This document shows positions 19,601-57,500 of a stretch of DNA of 64,000 bases, one piece after another. Below the pieces are notes generated by a model. It made no database searches. It saw only the letters and a list, made by a program, of their open reading frames with translations, and was not told the DNA's origin. The translations under genes and the position numbers were made by a program. How positions within the stretch are numbered: the first letter of the stretch is position 1; each line of letters begins with the position of its first letter. Source of the stretch: Lucifuga dentata (lineage: Eukaryota > Chordata > Actinopteri > Ophidiiformes > Bythitidae); NCBI GenBank assembly GCA_014773175.1, contig VXCM01002801.1, positions 1 through 64,000 on the forward strand, in the 5' to 3' direction.

Positions 19601-21485
19601 TTTCTGTTTCTGTCTTCAGGTGTCACCACTGACACAACCCTGAGAAAAATCTCCTCTCCAAAATGGTTATTCCCCACTGTCTCCAACCTGCCAGATGTTA
19701 TATTCTACTATAGGTATTTCAAATCACAATTTTTAATTTATTGTAATTTATTTTGTTTCATTCATCCGTTGTGGTGGTTTTCAGTTGTAGCTGGTATTTG
19801 ATCCTTATGCAAATTTTAAAATATGCAGCACTGTTCAGGTAAATGCCTTTACATTTTATGTTTTTTTTCCTTTTCTTAAATATTTTCAGTTCTAGTGAGA
19901 CAACTCAAGCTTGTAAAAATGGCAGGTCAACCACAGTCAGACTGAGATGTAATCCCACAGTGGCTACTAAAGACCACATCACACTGCCAAGGTATCTTGC
20001 ATTGTCACTAAGCTCAACCTTTGAGTCATCCAGATAACATTACTTGTAACAGCTATACTTGGCACTGACATTTTCTGAAACTGAGCGGTGGACTCCCGTA
20101 GAGCTTGTGACATTCCCTCTTCTCTTATTTTCCTCCTCAGTAATTGTTCAGAGGGGACTTGTGATGGTTGTACCTTCCACTTCCTGTGGCAAAGCCAGCA
20201 TGCATGCCCACTCTGCACCAAAAAGCACTGCAGAGAGATTGTCAGTGCTTGCATCCAGGGAATGCAGGTACGGGTTGCACAGGCATGTACATATGAAAAG
20301 GAACATGAGGATGCTTATATGGCAAGTTCTGTCATTACAAACTCATGCTGTGTGGCATTACTAAAAACCCACCACAGTTGTTTTAAATTCTAGTCATAGT
20401 AGCAAATTTTCTAAAAATATCACAGCAAAATGTCCATAAAATGAATTTTTAATTTGATCTAATAGTTTGCCCCCAAAAAGCATTTCTTGCTTTTTAAAAT
20501 TTCACTCAGTTCAGCAAATCATTGGAACAAGCAGATACACAATACATGTCATATTATCAAACAAGTTGTGGTAATTTTTGCAGAATATACATAATATGTC
20601 AATATATCAGGTGTGGGTGCTTTCTTAAGACACAGACGACATTCATTTTGGAAATGATCATTAGTAATGTGGATTTGGAATGGCATTCTGTCCATTTTAA
20701 CCATCTACAGACTGACAGATGATTGTATCACTAGACTACAATGCACATTTTACACCTTGAAAATATGCCATTCAATCTGTATAATGATATTATGATCACC
20801 AAAACCCCAGATGATACATGCAGTCTCATATTAGGGTACAATCTTACAACAATATATTGCCTATGTCTGATTCATTTATTGATATGTAATGAAACACTGC
20901 ATTTGTGTGTGTGTCTGTGTGTTTCAGAAAACCACCTATGTATGGCAGCAGCCATTACAGTGTTATGGTGGAGAATCCCTCCCGCCACAGAAAGTCAGTG
21001 CCTGCATGACTCTGGATTTCTGGCTAAAATTTGGCGTTTCCACAGGAACAATTGCTGCTGTGCTGCTAATTAGTATCAGCTGCTATTTCTGGAAGAAGAC
21101 ACGCAAGTATGACTATAGGAGCTGTACCTTCATTTCTAATTTGTTTATTTCATTTGTGTCAGGGTTATCACTGTAAAAATCATATTAAAAGCATAGTTGT
21201 CACCAAAGCTTAAAGCAAAATTGCAAAAGCAGGACATTTTAGAACTTAAGCTACTTGAGCAAGACATTATTTCTGTCAGAGCCTCACAGGTGGTAACATT
21301 GATAATCCTCCATCCGCAGGTTGCAGTATAAGTACTCCAAGCTAATAATGACTTCTGGGGGTAAAGAGTGTGAACTCCCAGCTGCAGACAGCTGTGCCAT
21401 AATGGAGGGAGAGGATGCAGAAGATGACCTCATTTATCTCACGAAGAAATCCTTCTTCACCAAAATCAAGACCTTCTCAAGAGAG
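10680..21485 (+). CDS. elapor1: ELAPOR1 (KIAA1324/EIG121), endosome-lysosome transmembrane protein, last exon missing
   Basis: Type I membrane protein of the trans-Golgi/endolysosomal system. Exons: 10680-10784, 12853-12973, 13071-13251, 13372-13519, 13609-13689, 13807-13912, 14052-14201, 14443-14531, 15267-15444, 15638-15766, 16602-16692, 16791-16896, 17011-17148, 18141-18404, 18618-18794, 18890-19040, 19620-19713, 19890-19991, 20141-20267, 20928-21106, 21320-21485. Phases agree at every junction; total 2883 bases, 961 codons. Exon 1 gives a signal peptide (core [18 protein letters not shown]). Repeated cysteine-rich GF-receptor-like modules follow ([63 protein letters not shown]), then a mannose-6-phosphate-receptor-like region, a membrane segment ([17 protein letters not shown]) and an acidic cytoplasmic tail. 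The stop codon is not found: the donor at 21486 leads into the N gap. Human is about 1013 residues. Confidence 0.94.
10785..12852. other. elapor1 intron 1
   Basis: 2.1 kb with no exon seen. It contains a poly-A run with a single N (12181-12226). Otherwise ordinary AT-rich intron. Confidence 0.6.
14619..15137 (+). mobile_element. TTAA-flanked non-autonomous transposon, copy 2 (forward)
   Basis: TTAA at both ends, GGTCCT before the right TTAA, and the internal landmark CTATATTCCCTGGCAGAG in forward orientation. It lies in elapor1 intron 8. Two and a half CTAACC units at about 14786-14801 sit where other copies read CTAACACA, so this is local drift rather than telomeric DNA. Confidence 0.8.
15932..16397. 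mobile_element. Non-autonomous hAT-type element with exact 8-bp duplication
   Basis: Ends CAGGGCTCCCCAACTAG and, inverted, CAGGGATCCCCAACTGG. The flanks are the same eight bases ATGTAGGA at 15924-15931 and 16398-16405. The 466-base interior has no transposase. It lies in elapor1 intron 10. Confidence 0.9.
17739..18064 (-). mobile_element. TTAA-flanked non-autonomous transposon, copy 3 (reverse, internally deleted)
   Basis: TTAAAGGATCATACTGGTG at the left and GGTCCTTTAA at the right. Only about 326 bases remain. The segment reading ACATTGAATTTTAAG and CACCTGAACG matches the reverse-oriented copies. It lies in elapor1 intron 13. Confidence 0.75.
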
Positions 21486-21496
21486 GTCAGTAAGCC

Positions 21497-21501
<5 letters not shown>

Positions 21502-21549
<48 letters not shown>

Positions 21550-22295
21550 NNNNNNNNNNNNNNNNNNNNNNNNNNNNNNNNNNNNNNNNNNNNNNNNNNN
21601 NNNNNNNNNNNNNNNNNNNNNNNNNNNNNNNNNNNNNNNNNNNNNNNNNNNNNNNNNNNNNNNNNNNNNNNNNNNNNNNNNNNNNNNNNNNNNNNNNNNN
21701 NNNNNNNNNNNNNNNNNNNNNNNNNNNNNNNNNNNNNNNNNNNNNNNNNNNNNNNNNNNNNNNNNNNNNNNNNNNNNNNNNNNNNNNNNNNNNNNNNNNN
21801 NNNNNNNNNNNNNNNNNNNNNNNNNNNNNNNNNNNNNNNNNNNNNNNNNNNNNNNNNNNNNNNNNNNNNNNNNNNNNNNNNNNNNNNNNNNNNNNNNNNN
21901 NNNNNNNNNNNNNNNNNNNNNNNNNNNNNNNNNNNNNNNNNNNNNNNNNNNNNNNNNNNNNNNNNNNNNNNNNNNNNNNNNNNNNNNNNNNNNNNNNNNN
22001 NNNNNNNNNNNNNNNNNNNNNNNNNNNNNNNNNNNNNNNNNNNNNNNNNNNNNNNNNNNNNNNNNNNNNNNNNNNNNNNNNNNNNNNNNNNNNNNNNNNN
22101 NNNNNNNNNNNNNNNNNNNNNNNNNNNNNNNNNNNNNNNNNNNNNNNNNNNNNNNNNNNNNNNNNNNNNNNNNNNNNNNNNNNNNNNNNNNNNNNNNNNN
22201 NNNNNNNNNNNNNNNNNNNNNNNNNNNNNNNNNNNNNNNNNNNNNNNNNNNNNNNNNNNNNNNNNNNNNNNNNNNNNNNNNNNNNNNNNNNNNNN

Positions 22296-22353
<58 letters not shown>
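21502..22353. other. Assembly gap flanked by (CA)n and poly-A
   Basis: (CA)n from about 21502 runs into Ns at 21550-22295, which end in a poly-A tract 22296-22353. The gap probably hides the last elapor1 exon and the elapor1 3' UTR. The true length is unknown. Confidence 0.95.
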
Positions 22354-22355
<2 letters not shown>

Positions 22356-22453
22356 CTTTGAGTTGTACTAAAATATTTTCTTTAGAGATAATTTCTCCGA
22401 CAGTCCCTGAAAGCAACCTCTGGCCTTTAGGGCCTCGTTTGTCCCCAAGTTCA

Positions 22454-22463
22454 TCTCGCGAGA
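22454..22463. promoter_or_regulatory. TCTCGCGAGA core promoter element
   Basis: Exact palindrome TCTCGCGAGA, 296 bases before the mapk14 start codon, in a locally GC/CpG-rich stretch with a second partial match (AAATCTCGGGAG) about 30 bases on. This element marks housekeeping-type vertebrate promoters and is bound by BANP. Its placement fits the mapk14 promoter. Confidence 0.65.
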
Positions 22464-22758
22464 TTTTGGGACAACGTCGCAAGCGGGGCGAAATCTCGGG
22501 AGCTGAATGAAGGAGTGCGTGTAGGACAAATACCGTGTTAAGACTTAAAACTTGCGTGCAGCACACAGCAATTCTGCAATATCTCGTGAAGAAGGCAAAC
22601 TAGTGGATTTTTAATAACCTTTATAAAAGTCAGAAACTTTCTTTAGCTTCTCTTTTCGAACTTGGGGAAAGTTAACTCGGGCTGCACGGCTCAGACTGAA
22701 GTGGGCTCCTACCTCGCAGCAGAAAGTCAACTTGGTGGGCTGTTGCTTTTCTCTAGGA

Positions 22759-34624
<11,866 letters not shown>

Positions 34625-37331
34625 CCCTGACATGGAACCATGAGGCGTGCTGCACACATCAGCCTCATCAGCATCCATCTGTAATGATGATGAAGATGAG
34701 CAGTAGTGTCATGCAAACTCTCAAACACAGTTGTATCAGAGTGTCTACCAGATTTAGTCGAGCTTTAGTGTCTGAGAAAACATTCTCCATCATTCGTTTT
34801 TGTAAGGGAATCATTACCAGTCTAGAAACAGGAACAACTTTGACCAATTTATCATTATTTTTTATTTATGAACCACTAATGTAAATGGTCCATTGCTGGG
34901 AAATGTCCTGTCACTTCTTGCCAGTAGCTGAAATAATATTTTTATTCTTCTGAAGGTTTTGATTTGACTCATCACTGTGACACTCAGAACATCAGATGCT
35001 GAAACATCTGGACCTATAGCTGTGCTTTTTCACTTTCAGATTTCCTATAGTAAGTTATTAATAGCTTTCTGAGACTATCACTTTGATGAAAGGAATATGC
35101 TAGTCGACTGCTCACTCTGCCAAGCTGCCATATATACTATACATATATATATATATATAGATATATATATATAGATATATATAGCACTGTGTCACATGGA
35201 ACGGTAAAATGAGCATTACTATGCATTTGATTCAATTACTGCCATCACTTTTCCTGCATTTTATGAAATGTACTTTTGAGGCATTCATATCTGTGAGGGA
35301 ATCTATGCTTTTATGTATTTCACAGCTTTGAGAATGTGATTGTTGTCAGTTGTCACTGATGTTTTAGTGCTCACCAACAGAAATTGAGGCATTTTTCTTT
35401 GTTCATTTTCATAATGTAGAATCAAGTCTTAGTCTGTAGAATCAAGATGTCAAGTCTTCTTCAGTTGAATAGCAAACAAAAATGAAGTAGACGTAAAATG
35501 AAAGACTTAGGACTCCTATGGCATATTGTTTGCTAGATATTTATCTAATCGGGTGGAAGAATAATCTAAGCCACTCATGTTTTTAAGGAAAGCTCCATTA
35601 ACAAGGCACCAAACTAGGAAACCTATGTATTTTGTGGGTTCAATTAAAAAATATGTAAATACTGGTGCCATATATATTTTTTTTTAAAACTTTGATTGTG
35701 GTTTGTTATGCCAGTAAGCAATCACTATTGGTGTGCACATCATTTAAAGACTTTTGTTTGTATGCGAGGGTGTGTTGCTGGTTTACAGAAATGTCTAGCT
35801 AGAATTTCTAATAGAAATACAGCTTAAAAGTCTGAAAGAGATTGATGTATTTATACTTTGTGAAGAAGGTATTTATAGACAGTTAAAACATCATTTAAAT
35901 GATTTGCAGTCCAGCAGAGTAACTACTATCGTCTGTCCTTTGTTTATCAAAATATAGAATTATTTTTAAGAGACCTCAGTTGCCTGTAAGGTGTTATTGT
36001 TCGAACCATTTCCCCGATCATTAGTATCAAACCTGTATGATTAGACTTGATATATAAAACTTGTTTGTATCAGTATTATCACAATGTAAACATGTTAAAA
36101 ATACCAAGCTAGTTGTTTGTATAGAGTTAATGTGCAAGAAGTTCTTTCTAAATTTTTGCATTTTGGGAATTTGCATCATATTACCCCATTTAATGTTTGA
36201 ATTATTAGCTCGCTGCACATTTTGTCAAGCATTTATTTTTTGGCCAAATCTCTACCAGCTCAACTGACATTTAATGTGCCTCACAGGAAGATATTTTCCT
36301 TTTTGCAAGACCAGTGCAGTGTCAGAATGTTAATTTAATTTTTCTAGCTGACTGTGTCAGATCAATATCAGCTGTACCTTCAGGACCACTGGGAACTATT
36401 GTAGGTCAGAGATACAGTATTTTTTTTTTTTAAGGCTAACCTATGATGAGTAGCATAATTATACTGACAATATTATAATCTGCCATAGCCTGCCACAGTT
36501 TTTACACACCACAGTTGTGAGTTCTGTCTGGATCACATTCTCAGTCAGCAGGATTGCTGATCATCCAAGTTCAAATTCAACTGAATTGCCAGTTTATTGG
36601 GTACCTAAAGATATATTATACAAAAGCCCTGTACTGACTGTTAGGTTTGTGATGCTTTATATAATTTCTGAAGAACATGCTCGCTGACTGGATGATGCTC
36701 CAAACTATTAAGCACGTTTCAACATTACATCATGATATACAGTAGCTCATGTGGTTAAAAAGCCCTTAAAAGGTCTGGATTTACCAGATTCCCTACAGGC
36801 ATGGGTCTCCAACTGATTCATTTTCAAACAAATCCATTACTCATACCTTCACCAATAATCCAAAATCATTTACTAGTAGGCTAAATAGTCCATCAATCAC
36901 TTGTATAAATACATAGAAATGTCTGGCACATTTGAGTTCATGCTACGATTCCGTGAGTGTTTGTGAAGCTTGTAATGGTATTTTTGCTGATACTGTAAAG
37001 TTTTCATTTAACTTTAATATTTTCTGATGCTGTGGTTAATATTGTGTTACACTGGGGGTGCATCAAGTTGAAATGTGTTTCTTTTGTTTTTAACAGCAAC
37101 AAAAACTCAAAGTACAGGTCAATAAATTGCCATTGTATGCACTAGAATTAGTAAAGGTTCCTTACTCCCAGAATGCCTTAGTCTTGTGATTTATTCACAA
37201 CTACCATTTAAAGTGTGCGAAACTGCTCTTGTTTGCTTGTAGCATAATTTACTGTGTAGTAAAATTCCTGTTTCACACACAGCTGAGGGCATCTTCTGGT
37301 AAAGTCAACGCTCCAGAGAAAAACGAAGCAG
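34625..37331. other. mapk14 3' UTR and mapk14-srpk1 intergenic region
   Basis: Long AT-rich 3' region. An AT/GATA microsatellite lies at about 35125-35186. The last plausible mapk14 polyadenylation signal is AATAAA at 37121-37126, followed within about 270 bases by the srpk1 start. No exon of a gene such as slc26a8, which separates these genes in humans, was seen. Confidence 0.6.
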
Positions 37332-37341
37332 TGCGCATGCG
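37332..37341. promoter_or_regulatory. NRF1-like site in the srpk1 promoter
   Basis: TGCGCATGCG matches the NRF1 palindrome, 54 bases before the srpk1 ATG, as is common in TATA-less housekeeping promoters. Called by eye. Confidence 0.55.
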
Positions 37342-37394
37342 TGGAACATTCGTTCACTGGCGTAACTAACGGCTAAGCTACGTTTAAAGCCAAC

Positions 37395-50825
<13,431 letters not shown>

Positions 50826-52345
50826 TGGAACCCTCCAGCCATTGCACCTCCCTTCCCTCCGACTCTCTCCAGAGACTGCAACAGATCACTTTTCCAGTTT
50901 GGGCATATCAGATAAATATTTATTTCTCTTTCATTTCGTTGTTTTGGATTTTTTTATTTTTAAATGTTTTTTTCCCTTGTTATTGAGCTAATGCTTCTGT
51001 GTATGTTTGCTTTACGTTTGTTGGGTTCCTCTTTGTGATAACGTCAGGAATCCAGTGGGTTATATTACTTTATGGTCATGTTGGTTCAAACTGCTGTGCT
51101 TCGTTCGCCCACTTTAACAAACCTTTTATTGTAACGCTAGTGACTCGTCCTTGTTTATTTCACTCCTGCACTAAAACCCAAACAAATCAAGGATATGTAG
51201 CTTTTATTGGTCATTTGTGTCTCCATAAAATGAACTCGCTCTCAACTTTTATCTCATCATTTCATTAGTGGTGTGTTCTCTTTCTGAATTGTTTTATCTT
51301 CTGTTACATGTGTAAGGCATACATTTTGTATTTGTAAAGTAGGGTTAGGAAGTTGTACACTGGGCTGACATTTACACTGACTGTGGTAATATACACAGCA
51401 TTTCTCCAGACAGAATGACGTGTTTCTTATTGAGACATCCACTGTCTGATAATGTAGGACATATGATTTAGCCATAGAAAAATCCATTAACACCTGATAT
51501 TTAGTGTGGTTAATTGATTGTAATAAATGAGATCTTTCATTCTCATGGGAGGCTGGTATTCTCATACACTTATTGCAATTCAGGAATATCGTGTTTAAAG
51601 GTTTCAACAAGTTGACATATTTAGAAGCCCAATTTCAAGAAAAAAGTGAAAATAAACTGTGTATACATGTACCAAAGAGTTCGCTTTTATGTATATTACA
51701 GTTGTGTACAGTTTTTAACAAATCTTATGTCTTAGTTAAGCCTATTTAGCAGGTAACTGTGTTTTAATAAAGCATTTGGAAGATGTGCTTAAACTCAAGT
51801 GTATGTGGGCCAACTGTTCAATAATAACGTTGCTGTTTTTACCAGGGGAAAGGTGAGATCAGATGTTATTGGTGTCCCACATTTTTATCATATCTACGCA
51901 TTTATTAAGGTCTAGGTTCAATTAAAGACACAATTTCCATCAGTGTCATATTCAGGGCTATGTAGATTTGTGTGAGATGTCAATTTACAAAACTACATAC
52001 CATTCAATAAAGCAGATGTTCATACTATATAGAATGTGTCTAGGTTTTTTCTGGAGTTCTATGTTAATTCAACCTTAACTACAGAATAAAAACATGCAAT
52101 AGGATGTGTGTGTCAGTTTTATGAAGCAGTGAAGGAGGAAATAATCTCAGTTAAGGCCTAAAATTTACACACAAGTTTGAAAATAACTGAATACATAATA
52201 AGAAAGGCAATAATGGAGAACAGTTTGGCTTAAAGTAAATCATGACATTTGGAATTCCTGTCTTGAACTTTGAAACTTCAAGTGACCACATTCCCAAGTT
52301 CAAACCAAAGTAGATCTGTTTCACATCACGGTCCTGAAGGGGCGT
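50826..52345. other. Convergent 3' region of srpk1 and lhfpl5
   Basis: srpk1 3' UTR with candidate AATAAA signals at 51766-51771 and 52006-52011. The remainder up to 52345 is the 3' side of minus-strand lhfpl5. No other gene seen. Confidence 0.65.
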
Positions 52346-54590
52346 TCAAGACTCTCCTGCAAAACAGGAAAACAGCATTATTTAGGTTTATTTAGTAAAC
52401 AAAAATTTGATCTTTGCTGGGACTGGCTGGCAGACATCTCATGCAAACTCATGGGCAACTTCCCTGTGATCAAGCAAGCTCTCTGCCCTTTTTGGTCTGT
52501 CGTGGATGATTACTCCTTTTCTTTATTCAACATGCTCAAGCTTCTGTGCAATGACCCTTACCTCCCTCAATCTCAAAATCATCAGGCAGTAGTTTGTCTT
52601 GACGGTTGCCAAGAGTGAAAGCCAAAAAAGCCAGAAGGAGGGCGTCCAGGATGCTAACGATAGCCAGGATGTAGGCCCAGCGCACTGTGCAGTTCCCCAG
52701 GGTGTACTTGTCCGTCCTCTGGCCACACATCCTCTTCACCTCAGGGGAGTCCCAGCCGTCTGGATAGATCAAGCAGCCCATCATCATCAATGCAGCTGCG
52801 GGGGAAGAAGGACACATAAACAGCAAGGGCTTGCAATAATTTCCCCTTGTGCACACTTACTTTGATAGACAATTATGAAGGAGGTTTGAGCCTCCAGTGC
52901 AGGATAAGGTTTGGTTTGAAACGCCAGAGGTTTAATTTATGTTATGGTGCAGCAGAGGAAAGGATGCTCAGCAGTGCTGTTTGCATGATATACTCTGATG
53001 AAAGTTCTTAAAATGTTAAATGCACATCATCTTCTGAAGTTGCCTGTGGGTTTTTACTACAGCAACTGTACAAACTTGCATTCTTAAAATCTGAATTTTG
53101 CAGCCATGTGCATTTCAAGGAACTTGTGTATTGTAAAAGCTTTTATCATGTGGTGGGTTTTGGTGTGTTTAGATCAGGTAACAACACACTAACACCTGAT
53201 CTTATTACATGCAACCTATCTACCATCAGAGGTGTCAGACTGAGTTGAAACCGGATCCCTTTTTGGCTTCCACACACAGCACGGCTGTAACATAAGAGGT
53301 GAGAGGGTGACAAGATGAATTTATCACCTCACCCTCAACTCACACTTTTCTCTCACCCTTGAGACCCGCTTCATTCCAGATTTTTAATATAAATTGATGA
53401 ACTGTGTTAAATATTTGATATACTTACTGAAATTTGTACATTTATGATAAAAGTAGACACCGGCTATGTTGTTTATTTCTTATTACTGATAATTAGACAC
53501 TGATACTAAGAGGTTCATCAGGTGCTAAAAAGTAGCAACAGTTTCATCTCCATTTTCATCCATACAGATTGTGACCCTTGACCCTGACCAGGAGCTTTCT
53601 AACTCAGACACCAAATATCCATGCACAATGCAGTAACCTTATTTTTCAACTCAGTAGATGTTTTGGTGACATAATATGAATACGGAGTAGAGTATTGATA
53701 ATGTAATAATATTTTGGGGATTACTATCTATTTTTTTTTTTTTTTTTNTTTTTTTTTTTTTTTTTACCAGATATTTAAAAATTTTAATAAAAGACAGAAT
53801 TAACAACTATATCACCCTCCTTGGATAACCAAAATCCCAGAAATCCCCAAATCTACTCTCCTATAACAAATATACATATATTTCCCATTTATATTTGATA
53901 GTAAGTTATATCAGCATTGGGCTATCCAAATAAAGGTTCAACCAAACGTTGACTGCAAAATGCACAAATGGATTTTGACCCTTGATATAATTTGTATATA
54001 CAAACAAATGATGTCCTTGGTTAGGGTAAAGAAAATATTTTCCCCAAACATTTATGTATGTCATCATTAGTCATTTCAGTCATTTAGTTGTGGAAAGCAT
54101 TGTCCTTTTACCTGAAGCCAGCTGCATCCAGGCACAGATCTTGTAGACATTCCCAGCATTGCTGAAGAAGAACAAGCTGAAGCAGCCCATGGTGCCTACA
54201 ATCAGCAGCATGGAGATCCCGACGAAGAACATGGCGGTCTTGAAGGCTCCTGATGGGATTGAGCTGAAATCCAGTGGGCTGCCTTTGCAGATCAGCTCTG
54301 AGGTCAGCGCGTTGCCTATGCAGTAGTGGAAGAGGCCAAAGTATCCGGCCTGCGGGGTGTTCACGCTGTCCCCGATCCAGTACGGCTGAATGAAGACCAC
54401 CATGGTGATGATGACGAAGCAGATGGTGAACACCCCCCNCGATCCAGTACGGCTGAATGAAGACCACCATGGTGATGATGACGAAGCAGATGGTGAACAC
54501 CCCCCACAGGACGCCAATGGCCCGGGAATTCCTCACATAGTTGGTGTGGTAGATTTTGGCCGCCTCCAGAGCAGGTAGCAGTTCACTCAT
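52346..54590 (-). CDS. lhfpl5: LHFPL5 (TMHS), tetraspan subunit of the hair-cell mechanotransduction complex
   Basis: Minus-strand exons 54590-54112, 52795-52562 and 52356-52346. After removing a 67-base assembly duplication from exon 1 they total 657 bases, 218 residues plus TGA; human LHFPL5 has 219. Start [20 protein letters not shown], membrane segment 1 [20 protein letters not shown], extracellular [20 protein letters not shown] with the family's cysteines, [17 protein letters not shown], second and third segments ([28 protein letters not shown]), [19 protein letters not shown], fourth segment [15 protein letters not shown], tail [17 protein letters not shown]. The protein links protocadherin-15 to TMC channels at tip links. 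Its position next to srpk1 matches human 6p21. Teleosts often keep two copies; which one this is cannot be told. Confidence 0.95.
52796..54111. other. lhfpl5 intron 1
   Basis: 1.3 kb with no exon. Poly-T with a single N lies at 53731-53765, and the rest is ordinary AT-rich sequence. Confidence 0.6.
54373..54505. other. Assembly-join duplication (66 bp, single N) inside lhfpl5 exon 1
   Basis: 54373-54438 is repeated exactly at 54440-54505 with N at 54439. It adds 67 bases and shifts the frame after IQPYW. Deleting one copy restores a continuous exon of the expected size, so the break is not biological. Confidence 0.93.
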
Positions 54591-57500
54591 GTTTGTTAAA
54601 GGAAAGAAAAGCTTGTTTGTGACCTCTGCAACCTCCACAAAGTGATGTCCGCCTGTGTGTGAGACTAACCCGACATCTCTCTCTGACAATTACCAACTAA
54701 ACTGAATAATTAAAGTCTTCACACACCTGTTGAGGCTCTGGCATCAGCTGTGGAGCCAGGATTCAGCACCCTGGACAGCATCCCCATTAATGATGCTGCA
54801 CTGACGTCAGAACATGTAGGATCACATAGCCAGAATTACAAGTACAAGTACAAGTACAAATAACCAAGTACTGTCATTACTAGTTTTACATCTTGCAGTT
54901 TACTGAGGTACCTAAACTGTAATTTCCACTTTTACTTAAAGAGGTTACTGTTCCACTCAGTTACTTTTAGTACACTGTTTCTGTTTTAGATTACATTTTC
55001 TGTTATGGCACCAAGAAGGAAAAATCTTTCATGTAATTTTGCTGTGAACCATTTTTTTTTTTTTTAATTTTTCTTTTTACATTAGGTCATTGTTTAAAAA
55101 GCTCCGACAAAAAGAAAATATGTTCATTGTGGATTGATTAATAGGAAGTAATTGAATTGCAAAATGCCATTTTTTTAGAAAAATTCTTTTAAACTCTTGT
55201 TTAGCTTTTATGGAAAGCAGAATACAACAAACTAAGACAGTCATTGTGCATTACACCTTATATCTCTGCATATGATCAATCAAGCTCTTGACCTTTGACC
55301 CTTAACCTTTGATCTAAGCAACTAACACCAAAATACAAGCACACACAAGTAGCTCTTGTTTTCAGACTACTTAAGTAGTTTCAGAGATGAGTGATCTTAC
55401 TTCTTGGGTAACATTTAAGTAAAGTAACATTTGGCCTAATATAATTCAAATATCATTATATTATCAATATGCACAAGACCATATATAAATAATACATTTC
55501 AGTCAGGCTATAACTACATTATTATAAATTAACTTACGTAAAAATCCTTCTCCTTCTGTCTCCCCACATTTCCTGTTTTCCTGAATAACGTTCCTTCAAA
55601 TATCTGTATGTTTTTCAAAATAATTGATCTCCCTTCACGCTTTACAGACACATTTCAGAAAATTTCATAAGACATTCTATAAACTACTGCTGCCAAATTA
55701 TGTGGTCATTTTTATTATCACATTGCTGTTTTGTATTGCATAGCTTTGTTGTTGTAATTTGGCTTCAAGCCCTTGTATTTGAATATCTTAAAAGGTCAGA
55801 ACGTGATATTTAATGAACTTCTAAAAGCCCTGATTCTGCCTCAGAGTTGGCTGAGATTTTGGGTTGATGCGCAGGAAGCTTAAAATAGAGGTTTGCTGAT
55901 ATTAAATGCAATATTGTTGCAGCTGTTTTTTCTTATCTTATCTGAGCACTGCTTATCTGGGAACACATTACCCCAGACAGGAACACAATAAGGATGTTAT
56001 TTTGGTAAATATGCTCCCATTCCAAATCCCATGGATGAATTATGGCTTTGGATTGCTGTTGCAGAGAATGTTGGTAGTGCAGATGCATCATATTGCTCTT
56101 TGCACCGAACAACAACATGGTTTGGGACTGTAGGAGATTTGAAAAAACATACATGCATTTGCAGCTTCAAATCACATCTGTTTGCATGTTTCCCAAACCC
56201 AAAAAGTCTGTGATTCTTTAAACCAAAGGAGGGGAAAAGATTTAAAGTTGGTGAGTTCAGCTTTCCCTGGATTGGGTGCTTATACAAACTGCTGTTCAGG
56301 TCACTTTAATTTTAATTTTGATTGATTTCCTGTGGGTAAAGAAGTTTCTATACTAAATACCAGAATTACATTTGGGTAAAAAAAAAAAAAAAANAAAAAA
56401 AAAAAAAAAGAAAAAAGAGAATCTAATTAAGGGGATTAGATACTTCATTGCTGCAGCCCTGTTTTTATTTCAGGTTGATTACACCGCTGTATTTTTTACA
56501 TACTTAAACATTTATAAAATTAGAAATATCCGGATTTCTCTCAGGGATTTATCCTCGGTATTGTGGCATAGGTGATACTTGTCAGGCTGGTAGGGGCAGC
56601 CAAGAAAACATGCAACCTTCACCCTCATTTCACACTTCATCCTCATTTCAGTTTGTGTAGCAAGGAGCCCCTTGCATGACACTGTGCCATGTGCAGAAAA
56701 AAGAAATACATGCAGGGATGACTGATTGTCCCTGATGGTTCCCTGCAGCTCAGGAGAAACAATCAGCCACTGAGAGGAAAACACCGGCTCTCACTAAAAG
56801 ACGAGGGAAGAGATGGAAAAGAAGCATCTCAGATTGGATAAAAGGACCAATCAAACTCAATATGGGACCTGGGAGCTGCTTTTGAATACTGCAGTAATGA
56901 GGCACAATTCAAGATACATGTCAAGTGAAAGCCTCTGAAGTGTCTCACTGTGTCTCTTGTCAAATTGCTCACACTCATCAAACCTGCGATTCAGCAGCCT
57001 AAACCAGTGATGCCCTGAAGAGATTTACTGCAAGCACCTTGACAAAAAAAAAAAAAAAAAAAAAAAAACCATTGTAGATGAACAATGTGCACAATGCATA
57101 TTATCTTTAACACATAAAAACAGTGATTTCGTACTCTTACACTACCCTTAGAGCTTTTTCTGTAATAATTCCTCATAAGAGGGTTGCAGTGTAATCTAAT
57201 AATAACCAAAGCCTGTAAACATATGAGGGTGTTAGTGAAGTCCCAAATCCAATTCTGTTACATTTTCGGATCTCATGGTTATGGATTAAAAGAGGAAACT
57301 GTGGACATCTGTTGCTGACCCATGAGCAGAATGCGCTAAAGCTCCCATATGAAAATAAAACAAACAAGTGTTTTTTAAAGGGCAATACATGGGATTTATT
57401 GCAGACATTAACAGCTTTAACAGATGGTGGATAGTAAAACTTTTGATTTTACTGCCTCCTTTCTCATTTTACAGCCTCCTTTTCCATCACACAAATGCTC

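Noticed and set aside
21321..22566. Long reading frames across the N gap on both strands
   Set aside because: They are mostly translated Ns, CA repeat and poly-A; only 21320-21485 is a real exon.
54108..54689. 193-codon minus-strand frame extending lhfpl5 exon 1 upstream and in a second frame
   Set aside because: The frame passes through the duplicated 66-base arm and switches to a wrong frame; the upstream part is 5' UTR.
55906..56287. Overlapping frames on both strands as a gene or LINE remnant
   Set aside because: One stretch (SFKSHLF) vaguely recalls a LINE C-terminus, but there is too little to support a call.
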